DNA of 7,358 nt, taken from contig JAFDCW010000203.1 of the NCBI GenBank assembly GCA_019312705.1, positions 1-7,358 of the forward strand, read 5' to 3'. The first letter of the stretch is position 1. Each line of letters starts with the position of its first letter. Made by a program: the position numbers and the translations under genes. The stretch is from Deltaproteobacteria bacterium (GTDB lineage: Bacteria; Myxococcota; Polyangia; Polyangiales; B10-G4). This document shows positions 1-6,254 of the stretch, in pieces. Under the pieces are notes generated by a model that was not told the origin of the DNA, made no database searches, and was given only the letters and a program-made list of their open reading frames with translations.

Positions 1-1
1 C

Positions 2-724
2 CTCCTCGTCGGCAGTCTCAAGGCGAGCTATGCCGACCTCGAACGCGCCCAGCGCGACCTGGTGGCGCGAGAGCGCCTGGCCGTGATCGGTGAGCTCGCC
101 GCGGTCGTCGCCCATGAAGTGCGTAACCCTCTCGGGGCGATCTTCAACAGCCTGGCCAACCTGGGGCGCATCGCAAAACCCGAGGAGACCGTCGGGCCCA
201 TGCTCGACATCGTTCGCGAGGAGGCGAGTCGGGTGAACCGAACCGTCGCCGATTTGCTCGAGTTCGCTCGGCCCCCGGTCCTCGCCAAGTACGACCACGC
301 GCTCGCGGTCATCGCCCAAGACGCCGTCGCCAGTGCCCGGGCCGACGCCCGCGCCCGGGGCGTCTCCGTACACCTCGAGTTCGACGCGGAGGTACGCGCC
401 TGCGTGGACGAACACATGCTTCGGCGCGCTCTGCTCAACCTGATCGACAACGCGACGCAGGCGTCCCGGGAGGGAGACGTCGTCGAGGTGCGCGTCATCC
501 GCCGAGAGGATTATTCGCTCATCGAAGTGGAAGACGTCGGCCCCGGGGTCTCCGACGAGGCCCTGGACCAGATCTTCGAGCCCTTTTTCACGACCAAATC
601 CATCGGAACCGGCCTCGGCCTCGCGGTGGTCAAGAGGTTCGCGGACGCTCACGGAGGCGAGGTTCTGATCCGTTCTTCCCCCGAAGCGGGCAGCGTTTTC
701 ACGATCCGCCTCGACGCGAGCTGA
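2..724 (+). CDS. Sensor histidine kinase, C-terminal part (5' end outside window)
   Basis: This is the last 240 residues of a two-component sensor kinase. The frame is open from base 2, so the true start lies upstream; a GTG at 62 is internal. Visible residues 1-25 look like a helical linker. A HisKA dimerisation domain follows, with the H-box [11 protein letters not shown] and the phospho-acceptor His at visible residue 38. The HATPase_c domain has the N-box NLIDNAT (N146, N150), the G1 box DVGPGV (from D178), the F-box IFEPFFTTK (F192) and the G2 box GTGLGL (from G202). All catalytic boxes are intact, so the visible part should autophosphorylate using ATP. The HEVRNPL form of the H-box is typical of NtrB/AtoS-like kinases, which often partner sigma-54 activators (family knowledge). 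The sensor domain and any response regulator lie outside the window. A hairpin follows 14 bases after the stop. Confidence 0.95.
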   Translation, partial: LLVGSLKASYADLERAQRDLVARERLAVIGELAAVVAHEVRNPLGAIFNSLANLGRIAKPEETVGPMLDIVREEASRVNRTVADLLEFARPPVLAKYDHALAVIAQDAVASARADARARGVSVHLEFDAEVRACVDEHMLRRALLNLIDNATQASREGDVVEVRVIRREDYSLIEVEDVGPGVSDEALDQIFEPFFTTKSIGTGLGLAVVKRFADAHGGEVLIRSSPEAGSVFTIRLDAS

Positions 725-738
725 AGCGCGGCACGGGG

Positions 739-761
739 GAACCGCCCGAAGTCGGTTCTTT
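739..761 (+). terminator. Probable intrinsic terminator after the histidine kinase
   Basis: A perfect 6-bp stem, GAACCG (739-744) with CGGTTC (753-758), encloses an 8-base loop and is followed directly by TTT (759-761), then CCT. It begins 14 bases after the kinase stop codon, where a terminator is expected. The T-run is short and the stem modest, so termination may be partial. Confidence 0.5.
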
Positions 762-782
762 CCTCGGAGGCCGCGTGTCAGC

Positions 783-997
783 TCAGAAGTAGCTCAGCTC
801 GTTGACCATCATCTCGACCATGTCTGGAACGCCGTCCATGTCGTCGTCGGTCCCGCGGTAGTCCCACGGGAGGAAGCCGTCCGGACGGCGAAGTGCTGCC
901 CGCGGCAGCCGTCCCCAAGGAAGGACTTCCCCAGGAACAGCGCCGGTTCTCCCCGAGAACGGAACGCGCTCCCGGCGCCTGAGAGCGGCCTGCACAC
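783..997 (-). pseudogene. Possible frameshifted remnant of a calcium-loop protein
   Basis: Two adjacent minus-strand frames each look coding over part of this stretch. From the stop at 783-785 up to about 886, one frame has G or C at nearly every third position. It encodes a tail containing GTDDDMDGVPDMVE, which fits the D-x-D-x-D-G-x-x-D-x-x-E pattern of EF-hand/thrombospondin type 3-like calcium loops. From about 887 upwards the G/C third-position bias moves to another frame, starting at a GTG (995-997) and preceded by a stop at 1013-1015. A single frameshift near 885-890 would join them into about 70 residues. No clear ribosome binding site or signal peptide is visible. It could be the decayed 3' end of a surface protein or a chance pattern in GC-rich DNA. 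Confidence 0.3.
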
Positions 998-1017
998 CGA
1001 AATTTCGCCGCGATTTC
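998..1017. promoter_or_regulatory. AT-rich patch with small palindrome and helically spaced repeat
   Basis: The patch contains the perfect 10-bp palindrome CGAAATTTCG (998-1007). ATTTC occurs at 1002-1006 and again at 1013-1017, a spacing of 11 bp, about one helical turn. It stands out as AT-rich in GC-rich DNA and lies 40-60 bp upstream of the DUF1592 gene. It could be a regulator site or upstream promoter element, but nothing identifies a binding protein. Confidence 0.25.
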
Positions 1018-1030
1018 AAAGCCCTCGCCC

Positions 1031-1046
1031 CGGCACGGGCGTTGCG
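1031..1046 (+). promoter_or_regulatory. Sigma-54 (-24/-12) promoter-like sequence
   Basis: The sequence reads CGGCACG-GGCG-TTGC-G. It matches the sigma-54 consensus TGGCACG-N4-TTGC(A/T) at GGCACG and TTGC, with the invariant GG (1032-1033) and GC (1044-1045) separated by exactly 10 bases. The first T of the consensus is C, and the last position is G. A sigma-54 start site would fall near 1057, only about 2 bases before the GTG at 1059. That makes it odd as a conventional promoter for the gene as annotated. Confidence 0.4.
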
Positions 1047-1058
1047 TGGTGAAGAGAC

Positions 1059-2747
1059 GTGTTCAGTCGCCTCCCCCGCCGACTGGGTCTCGTCCCAGTC
1101 ACGAACCGTCCGGCCCTCTGGGTCGTTCAGCTCCTTTTGCTGCTCCTCGTGCTGCTCCTCTTGGCACCGTTGGTCGCCTGCAAGGGCTCCATCTCGAGCC
1201 CCGGTGGTGACCCCGGCGCCGGCGAGACCGGCCCGGGCGGCGGCGCAGGCACCGATGGACGGGGCCTCACCACGCCACGCTTCGCGTTCCCCCTCGACGA
1301 GGTCGCGCCGGAGACCGGCTTGCGCATGGCGACCCGCTGGGAGTTTGCCCAGGCCATCGCTGACTTCACCGGGGTCGCCGTCGACGTGGCGGGCCTGCCC
1401 CGGGAACTCGACGTGCAGAATCTCGACAACGACGCTGCCCGGTCGACGGTCCGCGACGTGGGTCACATGCAAACGCTCCTCGAGATCGCCACCGACGTCG
1501 CCATTCGCGCCGACCTCGACGCGCTCCTGCCTTGCGCCGCCGACGCGTGCACCGACGACGAACTGCGCGCGTTCCTTGCGTCGGCCTTTGTCCGCGAGGT
1601 CGGCGACTCGATGCTCGCCCCCTACCGGGCCGCCTTCGACGAAAAGCTCGGGGCCGAGGGCGCAGCCTTTGCTCGGCGCACCGTCGTGCAGATGGCCCTC
1701 ATCTCGCCCTACTTTCTCTACCGTACGGAGATCGGGGCCGCCGGCGAGCTCACCGGCTTCGAGCTCGCGGCGAAGCTCAGCTACTTCCTCTGGGGCACGC
1801 GCCCGGACCCCGAGCTCCTCGCTTCCGCCGAGGCCGGTGCACTGCTCACCTCGGCCGAGTACGCGGCGCAGGTCGACCGCCTGCTCGAAAGCCCCCGGGC
1901 CCAGGAGCGCGTCACCTGGCTCATCCATTTGTGGCTCGGCACCGACGACTTCGATCACCAGGTCAAGACCGCCGCCGCCGAACTCCCGGAGGGGCTCACC
2001 GAGCTCTTCTACGAAGAGGTCCGGTTGCTCATCGAGGACGTGCTCTTTACCGAAGGCGGGTCCCTCGCGGACCTCGTCCGCGCCGACTACACCTATCTCA
2101 ACGACACCCTCGCGGCCCACTACGGCATGGGCCCCGTGGGCACCGACGAGTTTGTCCGCGTCGACCTCGCCGGCACCGACCGCCGCGGCATCCTGACCAC
2201 CGGCCTCGTGCTCTCAGCGCACTCGAAGGAAAACGGCCGTTCTCCGATCCAGCGGGGCGCCTTCTTGCTGCAAGAGTTGATGTGCCATGGCTTCGCCCCG
2301 GACGCCGGCATCCCCGCGATGGCCCTGCCCGACGTCGGGCCCGACGCGACCTTCCGCGAACGCTTCGAACCTCTCGAGACCACGGCGCCCTGTAGCAACT
2401 GCCACCAGACGTTGAACGCCGGCTTTGCTTTCGAGCGATTCGACGAGGTCGGGCGCCTCCAGCCCGAAGACGTGGTGATGCCCGACGAGGTGCGCGGCTT
2501 CTTCGACCTGCCCCCCTACGACCGCATCGAATTCGAGACCACCGCCGAGGCCGTCGATGGCTTCGCGACGCACCCGGCGCTGCAGCGTTGCTTCGTCACC
2601 CAGACCTATCGCTACGCCCAGGGACGCCTGCCGGGCTCCCAGGACCGAGCGGTCCTCGAGGCCCTCGAAGGCAGCTTCACTGGTGACGTGGTCGGCCTCT
2701 TCCGAGAAATCGCGCTGTCGGGTCAGTTCCGACGGGGAGTCAACTGA
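1059..2747 (+). CDS. DUF1592/DUF1588/DUF1585-family lipoprotein with one CxxCH motif
   Basis: This 562-residue exported protein belongs to the multi-domain family common in Myxococcota and Planctomycetes. Residues 20-41 are a very hydrophobic signal peptide ending in the lipobox LVAC (Cys41), predicting lipid anchoring. Domains in order: a weak DUF1587-like segment near 90-130; a DUF1595-like region with a Cys pair (C159, C164); DUF1592 at about 211-340 (QMALISPYFLYRTE, then LSYFLWGTRPD); DUF1588 at about 375-465 (RGILTTG, then CSNCH at 445-449 followed by GFAFERFDEVGR); and a C-terminal DUF1585-like region at about 495-560 (ATHPALQRCFV, RYAQGR). CSNCH is a potential c-type haem site, but the family's reaction is not established. 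GTG 1059 is chosen because an in-frame TGA sits at 1050-1052 and no ATG or GTG follows before the signal core. The Shine-Dalgarno match (GAAGAG) is weak. The last base of its stop is the first base of the next start. Confidence 0.93.
   Translation: MFSRLPRRLGLVPVTNRPALWVVQLLLLLLVLLLLAPLVACKGSISSPGGDPGAGETGPGGGAGTDGRGLTTPRFAFPLDEVAPETGLRMATRWEFAQAIADFTGVAVDVAGLPRELDVQNLDNDAARSTVRDVGHMQTLLEIATDVAIRADLDALLPCAADACTDDELRAFLASAFVREVGDSMLAPYRAAFDEKLGAEGAAFARRTVVQMALISPYFLYRTEIGAAGELTGFELAAKLSYFLWGTRPDPELLASAEAGALLTSAEYAAQVDRLLESPRAQERVTWLIHLWLGTDDFDHQVKTAAAELPEGLTELFYEEVRLLIEDVLFTEGGSLADLVRADYTYLNDTLAAHYGMGPVGTDEFVRVDLAGTDRRGILTTGLVLSAHSKENGRSPIQRGAFLLQELMCHGFAPDAGIPAMALPDVGPDATFRERFEPLETTAPCSNCHQTLNAGFAFERFDEVGRLQPEDVVMPDEVRGFFDLPPYDRIEFETTAEAVDGFATHPALQRCFVTQTYRYAQGRLPGSQDRAVLEALEGSFTGDVVGLFREIALSGQFRRGVN
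2734..2739 (+). promoter_or_regulatory. Ribosome binding site for the HXXSHH-domain gene
   Basis: GGGGAG lies 7 bases before the ATG at 2747, inside the end of the upstream gene. The upstream TGA (2745-2747) shares its A with this ATG. A good ribosome binding site plus overlapping stop and start codons fixes the start and implies translational coupling. Confidence 0.75.
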
Positions 2748-4150
2748 TGAAGAAGTGGAAACGGCGCGACTTCCTCCGCAACTCGGTCCTCGCCGGCATG
2801 TTGGCCCCGGTCGCTGGCTACTGGCTCGACATGCCCGAGGCCAAGGCGCTCACCGAGAAGCGTCATATGGTCCTCGTATTTCTCCCGAACGGAAAGTGTC
2901 GGGAGAACGTCTACCTCGAGCGCACCGCCGGTGGCTTCGACCTCGGCCCGGGCTTCGCACCGTACGAGCGCTACCGCGAAGACATGATCGCCATCGAGGA
3001 GTACGCGTTCCACGACATCGTGTCGGAGCACTACACCGGGGACCACGCCGGCCACTTTGCCTCGGCGCTCACGATGTTCTCGGGAGACATCCCCTTCGTG
3101 CGCAATGACATCGGGACGGCCGCGCTTCAGCCGACGATCGACCAGATCGTCGCCGCCGACTACCTCGACCGCGGCGTCATCACCAACCCTTTGCGCAAGT
3201 CCCTGGCCATCAAGATGCGCGGGTCGAGTTTCAAAGCGCCGAGCGTCTTCTACCAGGCGCCCCCCGGCTACACCCTCGGCTCGACCTACACGGACGAGCG
3301 CGTCCCGGTGACCCTCACCGAGAGCCCTCGGGACGCATTCCGCCAGATGTTCGGTGACCTCGCGGCGATGGGCGGGACCGACATCGACCAGCTCTGGGCC
3401 CAGGGAGGTTCCATCCTCGACGTGCCCGGCCGCGAGCTCGAGGCGCTGCGAGATCAGCTCCCGTCCGCCGGTCATCACATCCTCGACCAGCACCTCACCG
3501 GCCTCCGGGAGCTCGAGCTCGGCCTCGCCGAATCGCCCCTCGATCCGTCGTTTCCCGTGCCGGCGGAGCCACCGGAACTCGACACCCGGACCGAGGCCCC
3601 GGAGCGCGTGTGGTCCGAGTGGGTGAGGGTCATCGACGCGGCGCTGCGCCTCGACCGCACCCGCATCGTGAGCGTTCAGCTCGGCGGCATCGCCAGTCGC
3701 TTTCAGGTGCCGTCCCTCGGCCTCGGCTACGTCGGCGACGGGTCGGGCTCGAACTCCGGCACCGACCACCACAGCTATACCCACCACCAGGCCGCCGACG
3801 TGGACCTCTTCATGGAGTGGTATTCGCTGCGCGTCACCGAGCTCCTCGACGAGCTCAAGGGCATCGGTGCGACGGCCAAGGCCGACATCCTCTACGACTC
3901 GGCGGTCATGGTCGGCGCCGAGTTCGGTTGGAACCACCGCGCCTACGACGTGCCGGTGAGCATCTTCGGCCAGTGCGGCGGGGCGCTGCGGACGAACCAA
4001 CTGCTCACCTACGGAAACGACATCAGCTCGGCCCACAAACACACAGGCACGCTGACCGCCCTGGTCCAGGCCATGGGCACCGACCTCGACGCGGTCGGCC
4101 GTCCGGTCGCTGCTTACCAGCAGGGCCCGGTGCGGGAGCTGCTCGCCTGA
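2747..4150 (+). CDS. Tat-exported HXXSHH-domain (DUF1552) protein
   Basis: This 467-residue protein begins with a twin-arginine signal: KRRDFLRNS (R6, R7) followed by a moderate hydrophobic stretch to about residue 33. It is therefore likely exported folded through the Tat pathway. The remainder is the DUF1552/HXXSHH domain: HMVLVFLPNG near 40-50, HYTGDHAGHFASAL near 90-100, PTIDQIVAADYLD, and FRQMFGD. The family signature appears at H342-S-Y-T-H-H347, with Thr where the name motif has Ser. A C-terminal block LLTYGNDISSAHKHTGTLTALVQAMG is also family-like. HXXSHH proteins are routinely encoded next to DUF1592-family proteins, as here; their substrate is unknown and the clustered His residues suggest metal binding (inference). 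It is translationally coupled to the lipoprotein gene. It ends 2 bp from the convergent SpoIID gene with no terminator between. Confidence 0.94.
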   Translation: MKKWKRRDFLRNSVLAGMLAPVAGYWLDMPEAKALTEKRHMVLVFLPNGKCRENVYLERTAGGFDLGPGFAPYERYREDMIAIEEYAFHDIVSEHYTGDHAGHFASALTMFSGDIPFVRNDIGTAALQPTIDQIVAADYLDRGVITNPLRKSLAIKMRGSSFKAPSVFYQAPPGYTLGSTYTDERVPVTLTESPRDAFRQMFGDLAAMGGTDIDQLWAQGGSILDVPGRELEALRDQLPSAGHHILDQHLTGLRELELGLAESPLDPSFPVPAEPPELDTRTEAPERVWSEWVRVIDAALRLDRTRIVSVQLGGIASRFQVPSLGLGYVGDGSGSNSGTDHHSYTHHQAADVDLFMEWYSLRVTELLDELKGIGATAKADILYDSAVMVGAEFGWNHRAYDVPVSIFGQCGGALRTNQLLTYGNDISSAHKHTGTLTALVQAMGTDLDAVGRPVAAYQQGPVRELLA

Positions 4151-4152
4151 CG

Positions 4153-5358
4153 CTACTCGTAGGCGCGCATCACGGTGGTGCCGCGATAGTAGTGGGCGAG
4201 GACCTCGCGGTGACCGTTGCCCTCGGCGACGAGACCGTGGGCGCCCCACTGACACATGCCGACACCGTGGCCGAAGCCGCGGCCGGTGAAGGTGACGGTG
4301 CCGCCGTCGGTCCGGGCCTCGAAGAAGGTGCTCCCGAGCCTGCGAGTCCCGATGGCGCGGCGGAACTCGGGGGCTGGCATGGTGACCGAGGTCGGACCGT
4401 CGACGACCGTGATCTCGAGCGCCCGGCCAGAGCCGCTGCGCGATTCGAGGCGGAGCGCGTCGACGTGGGAGATGTCCGCGTGGGCTGTCGCCACCACCGA
4501 ATTGGATAGCCGGACCTCCCAGGTATGGCGCGGCGATTCGGTGTCGGTCGTGCAGGCCGTCGCCCAATCAAGGGCGGGTGCATCCGGCCAAACGTCGTTC
4601 GGGTTCTCCGTGTGCCCGCCGCAGGTCGAGTGATAGAAGGCCTCGACGAGGGCGCCGTTCGCCGCGAGGACCTGGCCCCGGGTTCGCGTCACGGCGTCGG
4701 CGGCGCCGGAGTTTTCGCCCGGGCGGTACACCTGATCGAGGGTATCGGAGCGCACATCGAAGTGGGCCTCGGGTTGATCCAGGTGGGCGAGAGCGTAGGA
4801 GCGGGCGGCGATCGCTTGGGCCATCTTGACCTCGACGGGCCATCGCGATGGGATCTCCGCGCTCACCACGCCGCGCAGGTAGGTCTCGATGGGCACCTCG
4901 AGGACGGTGAGCAGCTCGCCTTCACTAGCCAGCACCTCGAGGCGGCCGGGGAAGGGGCCCGCGGCGCCCATGGCGACGCCCCCGGGAGAGTGGAAGACGC
5001 ATCGCTCGGGCTCGCAAACGTCGCCGGTCGACGTGAGCACCCCGTCGACTACCTCGATGGTCACCGACCCCAACTCTCGTGCCCGAGGGGTCGAGAGCCC
5101 GACCCCGGCTACCACGACGGGAAGCTCGGACTGGCCGATGAGCACGCGAATGGCCGGCTCCTCGTCGAAGAGCGGCCATGCTTGGGCAGGCGGGGAGACC
5201 TCGGCGGGGGCGGGTTCCGGCGGGGCGACGGGGGCGACGGGGGCGACGTGGACGATGGGGGGACCCGCGCAGGCGGGCAAAAGCAGCGCGAGCGGCAATA
5301 TCAGCAAGAGCGGCGCCCAGGCGAGCCAGGCGAGATGCAGGAAGCGGCTACCAGTCAT
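4153..5358 (-). CDS. SpoIID/LytB-domain lipoprotein, probable peptidoglycan lytic enzyme
   Basis: The protein is 401 residues from the ATG at 5358. A signal peptide (about 6-30) ends in the lipobox LPAC (Cys30), followed by a Pro/Ala/Val-rich linker (33-62) that includes a repeated APV unit. The SpoIID domain fills the rest. The hallmark segment YLRGVVSAEIP continues to KMAQAIAARSYAL (160-190), with Glu168 at the position of the catalytic acid of SpoIID. DTLDQVY lies near 205-211, AFYHSTCGGHTE at 240-251, and GRGFGHGVGMCQWGAHG at 359-375. SpoIID proteins are lytic transglycosylases that cut glycan strands lacking stem peptides (family knowledge). Here a lipid-anchored envelope enzyme is inferred. 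An in-frame ATG at 5370 has GAGG only one base upstream, which is too close, so 5358 is preferred, though not certainly. It is convergent with the HXXSHH gene and divergent from the lipoprotein gene at 5551. Confidence 0.92.
   Translation of the reverse strand: MTGSRFLHLAWLAWAPLLLILPLALLLPACAGPPIVHVAPVAPVAPPEPAPAEVSPPAQAWPLFDEEPAIRVLIGQSELPVVVAGVGLSTPRARELGSVTIEVVDGVLTSTGDVCEPERCVFHSPGGVAMGAAGPFPGRLEVLASEGELLTVLEVPIETYLRGVVSAEIPSRWPVEVKMAQAIAARSYALAHLDQPEAHFDVRSDTLDQVYRPGENSGAADAVTRTRGQVLAANGALVEAFYHSTCGGHTENPNDVWPDAPALDWATACTTDTESPRHTWEVRLSNSVVATAHADISHVDALRLESRSGSGRALEITVVDGPTSVTMPAPEFRRAIGTRRLGSTFFEARTDGGTVTFTGRGFGHGVGMCQWGAHGLVAEGNGHREVLAHYYRGTTVMRAYE
5222..5248. repeat. Three perfect 9-bp tandem repeats within the SpoIID gene linker
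   Basis: GGGGCGACG is repeated three times without change (plus strand, 5222-5230, 5231-5239, 5240-5248). On the minus strand it encodes the Ala-Pro-Val units of the linker between the lipid anchor and the SpoIID domain. Copy-number change by slippage would alter linker length in frame. Confidence 0.85.
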
Positions 5359-5378
5359 GGGATGACCCATGCCTCGCT

Positions 5379-5393
5379 TCAATGTTCGTGCCG
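5379..5393 (-). promoter_or_regulatory. Partial sigma-54-like sequence before the SpoIID gene
   Basis: On the minus strand the sequence reads CGGCACG-AACA-TTGA. It shares CGGCACG-N4-TTG with the site at 1031-1046, but the invariant GC of the -12 element is GA. A start site would fall near 5367, which would favour the ATG at 5358 over the one at 5370. The -12 mismatch makes function doubtful. Confidence 0.2.
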
Positions 5394-5396
5394 ACG

Positions 5397-5410
5397 CGTC
5401 TCGCGAGACG
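5397..5410. promoter_or_regulatory. 14-bp perfect palindrome, candidate operator
   Basis: CGTCTCGCGAGACG is its own reverse complement. It lies in the divergent region, 27-39 bp upstream of the two possible SpoIID starts, where a repressor or activator dimer could bind. No matching regulator gene is in the window. Confidence 0.4.
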
Positions 5411-5452
5411 AGTGGGCGCCCCATTGCCCCAGACTGTGCATGCGCTGACACG

Positions 5453-5464
5453 GAGCCATGGCTC
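5453..5464. promoter_or_regulatory. 12-bp perfect palindrome in the divergent region
   Basis: GAGCCATGGCTC is its own reverse complement. It lies about midway between the SpoIID and lipoprotein genes and differs in sequence from the two flanking palindromes. It is a candidate protein-binding site only. Confidence 0.3.
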
Positions 5465-5540
5465 TGGTGAGACGCCTCGGGCACCGGCCGCGTGCCAGGC
5501 GCCCCCAGCATCCCATGGAGACTGAGGCCGCCCTCGCGTA

Positions 5541-5554
5541 GCATGGGCCCATGC
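5541..5554. promoter_or_regulatory. 14-bp palindrome covering the lipoprotein start codon
   Basis: GCATGGGCCCATGC is its own reverse complement and includes the ATG at 5551. In mRNA a single such palindrome cannot fold tightly without a loop, so an operator overlapping the start codon is more plausible than a hairpin. No strong Shine-Dalgarno precedes the ATG, so initiation here may be weak or regulated. Confidence 0.35.
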
Positions 5555-6117
5555 GTATCCTGCTTTGTCTCTCGACTGCGTTGCTGATCGCTTCCGGCTG
5601 TGGGGGCGATCCCGACGTCGTGGCCGGCCTCGAGCTGCGCATCGACTTGCCCGCGGCCGCCAGCGACGCCGCCCAGGCCTTCGTCCAGGTCCGCCGCGAA
5701 ACGGCCGCAGCCTTCGACTCCGGCTTCGAGGAGGAGGTCCTCAGCAGCGTGCCCCTCGCCGGCATGCGTTCGGAAGACGCGGTCTCCGTCCTCACGGACA
5801 ACGCGACCGTCGCCGTGAAGGTCCGCATTCGTTTCTGCTCGGTCGCCAACTGCGTTGGGGAGGCAGACGCTCCGGCTCAGCGATTCATCCTCCGGCGGCC
5901 GTTCCATGCAGGGGAGCGTTCGCTCTACCGCATCTTCGCCGAAGACCCTGCCATCGACGTCCCGGTTCCGGTCGAGGTCGGCGAATGTGAGGTCCGCGCT
6001 TGCTCGGATTCGGACCTCTCGACCTATTGCAACTCCGAAGGCGTGCACCTCTGCGACCTTCCCCACGCCCCCGGCCCGACGCCGGACCCCATCAGCCCCC
6101 GGGTTGTTCAGATTTAG
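5551..6117 (+). CDS. Cysteine-rich lipoprotein of unknown function
   Basis: This 188-residue protein belongs to no family I recognise. Residues 1-17 form a short signal peptide, MRILLCLSTALLIASGC, with a slightly unusual lipobox (Ala at -3) and Cys17 followed by GGD. Gly-Gly-Asp after the Cys suits outer-membrane sorting rather than inner-membrane retention (inference). The middle (about 25-95) reads as alternating hydrophobic strands. Beyond the anchor there are six cysteines in three close pairs: C96/C101, C146/C151 and C160/C168. That is compatible with three disulfides in an exported protein. The C-terminus is a Pro-rich tail. Third-position G/C bias is strong throughout, supporting a real gene. 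The ATG at 5551 is the only sensible start and sits inside a 14-bp palindrome. Its TAG overlaps the stop of the VOC fragment on the other strand. Confidence 0.8.
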   Translation: MRILLCLSTALLIASGCGGDPDVVAGLELRIDLPAAASDAAQAFVQVRRETAAAFDSGFEEEVLSSVPLAGMRSEDAVSVLTDNATVAVKVRIRFCSVANCVGEADAPAQRFILRRPFHAGERSLYRIFAEDPAIDVPVPVEVGECEVRACSDSDLSTYCNSEGVHLCDLPHAPGPTPDPISPRVVQI

Positions 6118-6254
6118 GCAGCTGGCGCCCAGTTGAGTTCGACCACGTTGCCCACGACGTGTTCGAACCCGAGCAGTGCGTAGAACGCCTCGGCGCGCGC
6201 GAGGTCGTGAACGCGGATGCCGATGTGGGCGATGGAGGTGACGAGGTGGGCCAT
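6114..6254 (-). pseudogene. N-terminal fragment of a VOC/glyoxalase-family protein
   Basis: This short minus-strand frame of 46 residues begins MAHLVTSIAHIGIRVHDL and continues to EAFYALLGFEHV. That is the classic first strand-helix-strand of the vicinal oxygen chelate fold, with His10 at the usual first metal-ligand position. VOC proteins normally need about 120-140 residues, so about two thirds is missing. The stop TAA (6114-6116) overlaps the TAG of the lipoprotein gene. The plus-strand lipoprotein occupies the DNA where the rest would be. The start is an ATG with no clear Shine-Dalgarno, 54 bases after the metalloprotease stop on the same strand. It is most likely a truncated relic. Expression as a small half-module protein is possible but less likely. 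The sequence evidence for VOC homology is strong despite the short length. Confidence 0.7.

Noticed and set aside
783..2120. A 445-codon open frame on the minus strand opposite the DUF1592 gene
   Set aside because: The plus strand has clear domains here. The antisense frame is open because of GC-rich codons. Only its last 35 or so codons, outside the DUF1592 gene, look coding.
2723..4567. A 614-codon minus-strand frame opposite the HXXSHH gene
   Set aside because: It is antisense to a well-supported gene, low in recognisable motifs, and runs into SpoIID coding sequence in a different frame.
4525..5448. A 307-codon plus-strand frame opposite the SpoIID gene
   Set aside because: Gly/Arg-rich antisense translation with no motif, signal or ribosome binding site; the minus strand carries the conserved domain.
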